Assembly: GCA_038117225.1 (NCBI GenBank)
Contig: JAYOFM010000127.1
Span: forward strand, 1-9,038
Origin: JAYOFM01 sp038117225
Lineage (GTDB): Bacteria; Pseudomonadota; Alphaproteobacteria; Rhodospirillales; Casp-alpha2
DNA: 9,038 nt
Direction of reading: 5' to 3'
Positions 6,094 through 9,038 of this stretch are shown here, in pieces (within the stretch, counting starts at the first letter, position 1; every line of letters starts with the position of its first letter). Made by a program: the position numbers and the translations under genes. The notes under the pieces were generated by a model, which saw nothing but the letters and a program-made list of their open reading frames with translations, was not told where the DNA came from and made no database searches.

Positions 6094-7329
6094 ATGGTGT
6101 GGGACTGCCTGTGGACCGGCGGTCCCGTCGCTACCCTGGCGGCTGGTGCCGCGACCCCGTACGGGATCATCGCAGACGGCGCGGTGGCTGTGGAAGGCGG
6201 CCGCATCGCCTTCGTCGGTTCGGCTAGTGATCTTCCGGGCGCGCCGCAAGACCTTGCGGCGCTTGTGGTCGATCTCGATGGCCGTTGGCTGTTGCCGGGT
6301 CTGATCGACTGCCACGGCCACATTGTCTATGGCGGTAACCGGGCCGATGAGTTTGAGCAGCGGCTGAACGGCGCCACCTATGAAGACCTATTGGCGGCGG
6401 GCGGCGGCATTCTGTCGACCGTGCGGGCGACCCGCGCCGCCGATGAGGCGACGCTGGTGCGCACCGCCGTCGGCCACGCCCGACGCTTCCTCGCCGAGGG
6501 CGTGACCACCATTGAGATCAAGTCCGGTTACGGTCTGGAAACGGCGACGGAGATGAAAATGCTGCGCGCCGCGCGCCGGGTCGGCCAAGATACGCCGGCC
6601 CGCGTCGTCACCTCGTTCCTCGGTGCCCACACCCTGCCGCCGGAATACAACGGTGATGTGGACGGCTATATCGATCTCGTTTGCAATGACATGATTCCGG
6701 CTATCGCGGCTGAAGGGCTGGCCGATGCCGTCGATGCCTGCTGCGACGCGGTCGGCTTCACTGCCGATCAGACGAGGCGCGTGTTCGAGGCGGCGCGTGA
6801 CCACGGCTTGCCGGTGAAACTGCATGCCGAACAGTTTGAGGATGCCGGTGGCGCCGTGCTGGCTGCTGAGTTTGATGCACTGTCCGTCGATCATTTGGAA
6901 CGGGTCGGCGAGGCCGGTGTCGCGGCCATGGCGGCGGCGGGCACGGTCGCGGTGATGCTTCCGGGTGCTTTCTACATGCTGAAGGACGACCGGGTGCCGC
7001 CAATCGATCTGTTCCGCCGCCACGGCATCCCCATGGCGGTGGCGACCGATTGCAACCCGGGCTCGTCGCCCATGGGTTCGCTGCTGCTGGCGCTCAACAT
7101 GGCCTGCATTCTGTTCGGCCTGACACCGGAAGAGGCGCTCGCCGGCGCCACACGCCATGCCGCAACCGCCCTCGGCCTGGGCGACCGGGTCGGCACGCTG
7201 GAGACCGGCAAGGCCGCCGACATGGCGGTCTGGGACGTGACGGGACCGGTCGAACTCTGCTATCGACTGGGTGGGCTGAAGCCGGACGCCGTCGTGGTCG
7301 CCGGCCGCGTATTGGAGTCGCCAGCATGA
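6094..7329 (+). CDS. hutI: Imidazolonepropionase (HutI)-like amidohydrolase
   Basis: This 411-residue metal-dependent amidohydrolase has the normal length of imidazolonepropionase, which opens 4-imidazolone-5-propionate to N-formimino-glutamate in histidine breakdown. Metal ligands are visible: H74 and H76 in 'DCHGH' (usually CHTH in HutI), H244 in 'KLHAEQ', and D319 in 'ATDCNPG'. Substrate-site residues typical of HutI are also there: R83 in 'GNRADEFEQR', Y96, Y146 in 'KSGYGL', H179 in 'GAHTLPPE', and H267 in 'VDHL'. The ATG at 6094 was chosen because the longer open frame to 5887 lies inside the dehydrogenase gene. There is no clear Shine-Dalgarno, so coupling to the upstream gene is likely. 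No hutU, hutH, hutG or hutC is nearby, so it may act on imidazolonepropionate supplied elsewhere or on a related ring such as imidazoloneacetate. Confidence is high for family, moderate for exact substrate. Confidence 0.85.
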   Translation: MVWDCLWTGGPVATLAAGAATPYGIIADGAVAVEGGRIAFVGSASDLPGAPQDLAALVVDLDGRWLLPGLIDCHGHIVYGGNRADEFEQRLNGATYEDLLAAGGGILSTVRATRAADEATLVRTAVGHARRFLAEGVTTIEIKSGYGLETATEMKMLRAARRVGQDTPARVVTSFLGAHTLPPEYNGDVDGYIDLVCNDMIPAIAAEGLADAVDACCDAVGFTADQTRRVFEAARDHGLPVKLHAEQFEDAGGAVLAAEFDALSVDHLERVGEAGVAAMAAAGTVAVMLPGAFYMLKDDRVPPIDLFRRHGIPMAVATDCNPGSSPMGSLLLALNMACILFGLTPEEALAGATRHAATALGLGDRVGTLETGKAADMAVWDVTGPVELCYRLGGLKPDAVVVAGRVLESPA

Positions 7330-8054
7330 ATACGGTCCTGGTCACCGGTGGTGGACGCGGCATCGGCGCCGGCATCTCGCGCCGCTTTCATGCCGCTGGC
7401 TGGCGGGTGCTGCTGACTTATGTCTCCGGCGCCGACGCGGCCGAGGCCGTAGCGGCGGATATCGGCGGCCGCGCCTATAAATGTGATTCCGGCAACGAGG
7501 ACGACATCGTCGCCCTGTTCGCAGCCCTCGATGCCGACGGCGTCCGCATCGACGCCCTGGTCAACAACGCCGGCATCACCGGGCCCAAGCGCGCTGTTGC
7601 CGACGTCACTTGGGAAGTGGTCAACGAGCTTTGCCGCGTCAACTTTATCGGCCCAATCATGTTTTGCCGCGAGGCCGCCAAACGCATGTCGCCGGCCAAT
7701 GGTGGCGGCGGCGGCGCCATCGTCAACATCTCGTCGACGGCGACGGCCTTGGGCTCGCCCAACCAATGGGCCGACTACGCCGCGTTGAAAAGCGCCATCG
7801 ACACCTTCACCCGGGGCTTTGCCCGCGAGGTCGGCCCGCAGGGCATCCGCGTCAACGCCGTCGCCCCCGGCTACACTCTCACCGATCCAGCCCGCGAAAA
7901 GGAAATCGTCGCCCGCTTCGAAGGCATGCGCCACGAAGTTCCGCTCGACCGTATCGGCACCGTCGACGAAGTCGCCAACGCCGTCTATTGGCTGTGTTCG
8001 GAGGAAGCGAGCTACGTCACCGGCACCGTGCTGCCGGCGGCGGGGGGGCGATAG
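7326..8054 (+). CDS. Short-chain dehydrogenase/reductase (SDR), YgfF-like
   Basis: This 242-residue classical SDR performs NAD(P)-dependent alcohol/ketone interconversion. The nucleotide-binding 'TGGGRGIG' is at 7-14, 'NNAG' at 80-83, a structural/catalytic N106 in 'VNFIGP', a catalytic serine in 'NISS' (S137), and the 'YxxxK' pair Y151 and K155. The 'RVNAVAPGY' (175-183) and the C-terminal 'SYVTGTVLPAAGGR' are typical of the subfamily around E. coli YgfF. A six-glycine stretch (125-130) precedes the active-site strand and probably forms a flexible loop. The ATG overlaps the HutI-like stop by 4 bases (ATGA), showing translational coupling and a shared operon; the longer open frame up to 7050 lies inside that gene. 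The substrate is unknown. It could reduce or oxidise an intermediate of the same pathway, such as a hydroxy/oxo acid pair. Confidence 0.92.
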   Translation: MNTVLVTGGGRGIGAGISRRFHAAGWRVLLTYVSGADAAEAVAADIGGRAYKCDSGNEDDIVALFAALDADGVRIDALVNNAGITGPKRAVADVTWEVVNELCRVNFIGPIMFCREAAKRMSPANGGGGGAIVNISSTATALGSPNQWADYAALKSAIDTFTRGFAREVGPQGIRVNAVAPGYTLTDPAREKEIVARFEGMRHEVPLDRIGTVDEVANAVYWLCSEEASYVTGTVLPAAGGR

Positions 8055-8061
8055 CGAATGT
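8055..8061. other. Seven-base convergent gene junction without a visible terminator
   Basis: The dehydrogenase stop on the + strand and the STAS/CNB stop on the - strand are separated by 7 bases. No hairpin with a T run is apparent here or just inside either gene, so transcripts from the two sides may overlap or end by Rho. Confidence 0.5.
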
Positions 8062-9038
8062 TTAGGTTTCCAGTTCGATGATCGCCCGATTGGCCGAGCG
8101 CAGCCTTTTCGTGAAGATCAGGCTCAGATTTCTCAAAAGCACTGTCGCGATGCCCGGTTCGGCCGAGAGACACCGATGCAGTTCCGCCGATGAGATGCTG
8201 TAACACACGCAGTCTTCGACGGCGATGACGGACGCGGAACGCGGCATTGGGTCAAGATAGGCCATTTCTCCGAAGACCGAGCCGGCACCGAGGGTACTAA
8301 CCCGTATCCGCCGGCCCGTGCCCGCGATATCCAGGATGACATCCAGGGTGCCGCGGGTGACGATATAAACATTGTCTCCCGGGTCCCCTTGATCAAAGAC
8401 TTTGGTCTGTTCGGGAAACTCATGGCGCGCGGCGTACCGTCGAATTATCCTGATTTGCGCTCGGGTCAGCCCTCGGAAGATCGCCGGCCACGACGGGCCT
8501 CGAAAGCCGTTCTCGAATTCGCTCAACGTTGCGTCTTGAAGAACTTGGTTTTCAAACTTGCGCAGCGCGGAATCCGTATCGTCGAAGATATTGGCGGGCC
8601 GGATCTCGGCAATCCCCTCAAACTGTTCCAGTTGATGCCATTTTTCGCGTCGAGAAAGCTTCTTGCGGCGGTCAATTTTCTTGGGGCCGTAATGGTCGGA
8701 TTCCGCCCGGTATTTACGCCGCTCTCGCAAGACATGAGAGATTGTCAATCTGCCGCCGAGTTTGGCAACCTGGCGATGAATTCTCACCATGCAGCGCACG
8801 GCGGAGCTATCCAAGCTCTTGACCCGCTTGAGATCGAGCAGGATGTAACGGGCTCCTTGGGAAAGCAGATCATCGACCGCACGTTCGACGGCTTTTGCCG
8901 AACCGAAGAAGAAAGGCTCTTCCAGTTCCACGATGGCGATCGAGGCGCCGTGCCGCTCCAGGATGGCTTGCGACCGGTCATCCGGGTACGTCCCACCGAG
9001 TGGTGTAAGAGCGCGGTCAGCGGCATCCGTCCGTAGGG
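8062..9038 (-). CDS. STAS plus cyclic-nucleotide-binding protein, probable C-terminal part of a SulP-family anion transporter (5' end outside window)
   Basis: The frame is open from the stop at 8062-8064 to the right edge, giving about 324 residues; the GTG at 8931 is internal. Counting from that GTG as residue 1, residues 2-65 are a STAS domain with the SulP-like entry 'LEEPFFFGSA' and a 'LDSSAV' loop (40-45). The sequence before it, 'LERHGASIAIV', is also typical of SulP cytoplasmic tails. Residues 69-104 form a very basic insert, then the STAS end 'ANIFDDTDSALRKFE' resumes (113-127). Residues ~150-275 are a CRP-type cyclic-nucleotide domain with the phosphate cassette 'FGEMAYLDPMPRSASV' (220-235), keeping E222, R231 and S232. 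The membrane part would be outside the window. It converges on the SDR gene and is not part of that operon. A soluble STAS/CNB regulator is the alternative. Confidence 0.78.
   Translation of the reverse strand, partial: LRTDAADRALTPLGGTYPDDRSQAILERHGASIAIVELEEPFFFGSAKAVERAVDDLLSQGARYILLDLKRVKSLDSSAVRCMVRIHRQVAKLGGRLTISHVLRERRKYRAESDHYGPKKIDRRKKLSRREKWHQLEQFEGIAEIRPANIFDDTDSALRKFENQVLQDATLSEFENGFRGPSWPAIFRGLTRAQIRIIRRYAARHEFPEQTKVFDQGDPGDNVYIVTRGTLDVILDIAGTGRRIRVSTLGAGSVFGEMAYLDPMPRSASVIAVEDCVCYSISSAELHRCLSAEPGIATVLLRNLSLIFTKRLRSANRAIIELET

Noticed and set aside
7050..7325. Longer start for the short-chain dehydrogenase
   Set aside because: The upstream part reads the HutI-like gene in another frame and is Arg/Gly-rich. 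The ATG at 7326 puts the nucleotide-binding motif at residue 7, as expected.
8062..8931. The STAS/CNB protein as a complete gene starting at GTG 8931
   Set aside because: The frame stays open for 35 more codons to the window edge, and those codons read as typical SulP tail sequence, so the gene is truncated by the window.
8389..9036. A 215-codon + strand open frame over the STAS/CNB gene
   Set aside because: The - strand frame has two recognisable domains and runs to the window edge; the + strand product matches nothing.

Overview
The window is dense, GC-rich bacterial DNA. The tripartite tricarboxylate (Tct/Bug) transporter, the YgfF-like dehydrogenase and the SulP-type STAS/cyclic-nucleotide-binding protein together suggest an alphaproteobacterium, perhaps Rhodospirillales. 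This is an inference from gene content and codon style, not a demonstrated placement. Both ends of the window cut genes. There are no RNA genes, insertion sequences or CRISPR arrays, and no transcriptional regulator.

Layout, left to right on the + strand: the 3' end of a Tct/Bug periplasmic binding protein (1-380); a strong GC hairpin; the small and large transporter membrane subunits tctB (461-973) and tctA (992-2671), the latter with an unusual two-helix C-terminal extension; a 147 bp non-coding gap with a possible promoter and a 10 bp palindrome; a split thiamine-diphosphate (ThDP) decarboxylase of the phosphonopyruvate/sulfopyruvate decarboxylase (ComD/ComE) type, made of one alpha subunit (2819-3328) and two tandem beta subunits (3344-3949 and 3951-4553); an NAD(P)-dependent aldehyde dehydrogenase (4596-6089); an imidazolonepropionase-like amidohydrolase (6094-7329); and a short-chain dehydrogenase (7326-8054). 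The last genes are packed with gaps or overlaps of -4 to 42 bp, so 2819-8054 looks like one operon. On the - strand and convergent to it, a STAS plus cyclic-nucleotide-binding protein (8062 to the window edge) is probably the C-terminal half of a SulP anion transporter.

Together, the + strand genes suggest a catabolic unit. The transporter would import a carboxylate, the ThDP enzyme would decarboxylate a 2-oxo acid to an aldehyde, and the aldehyde dehydrogenase would oxidise that to an acid. The HutI-like hydrolase and the dehydrogenase would handle a cyclic-amide ring and a hydroxyl/keto group. The substrate cannot be read from the sequence. The HutI-like member makes an imidazole-type 2-oxo acid one candidate; a sulfo- or phosphono-pyruvate-like compound is another. 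The most unusual points are the alpha-beta-beta' arrangement with two beta copies about two thirds identical, the HutI homologue without other histidine-utilisation genes, the extended TctA, and a basic insert inside the STAS domain.
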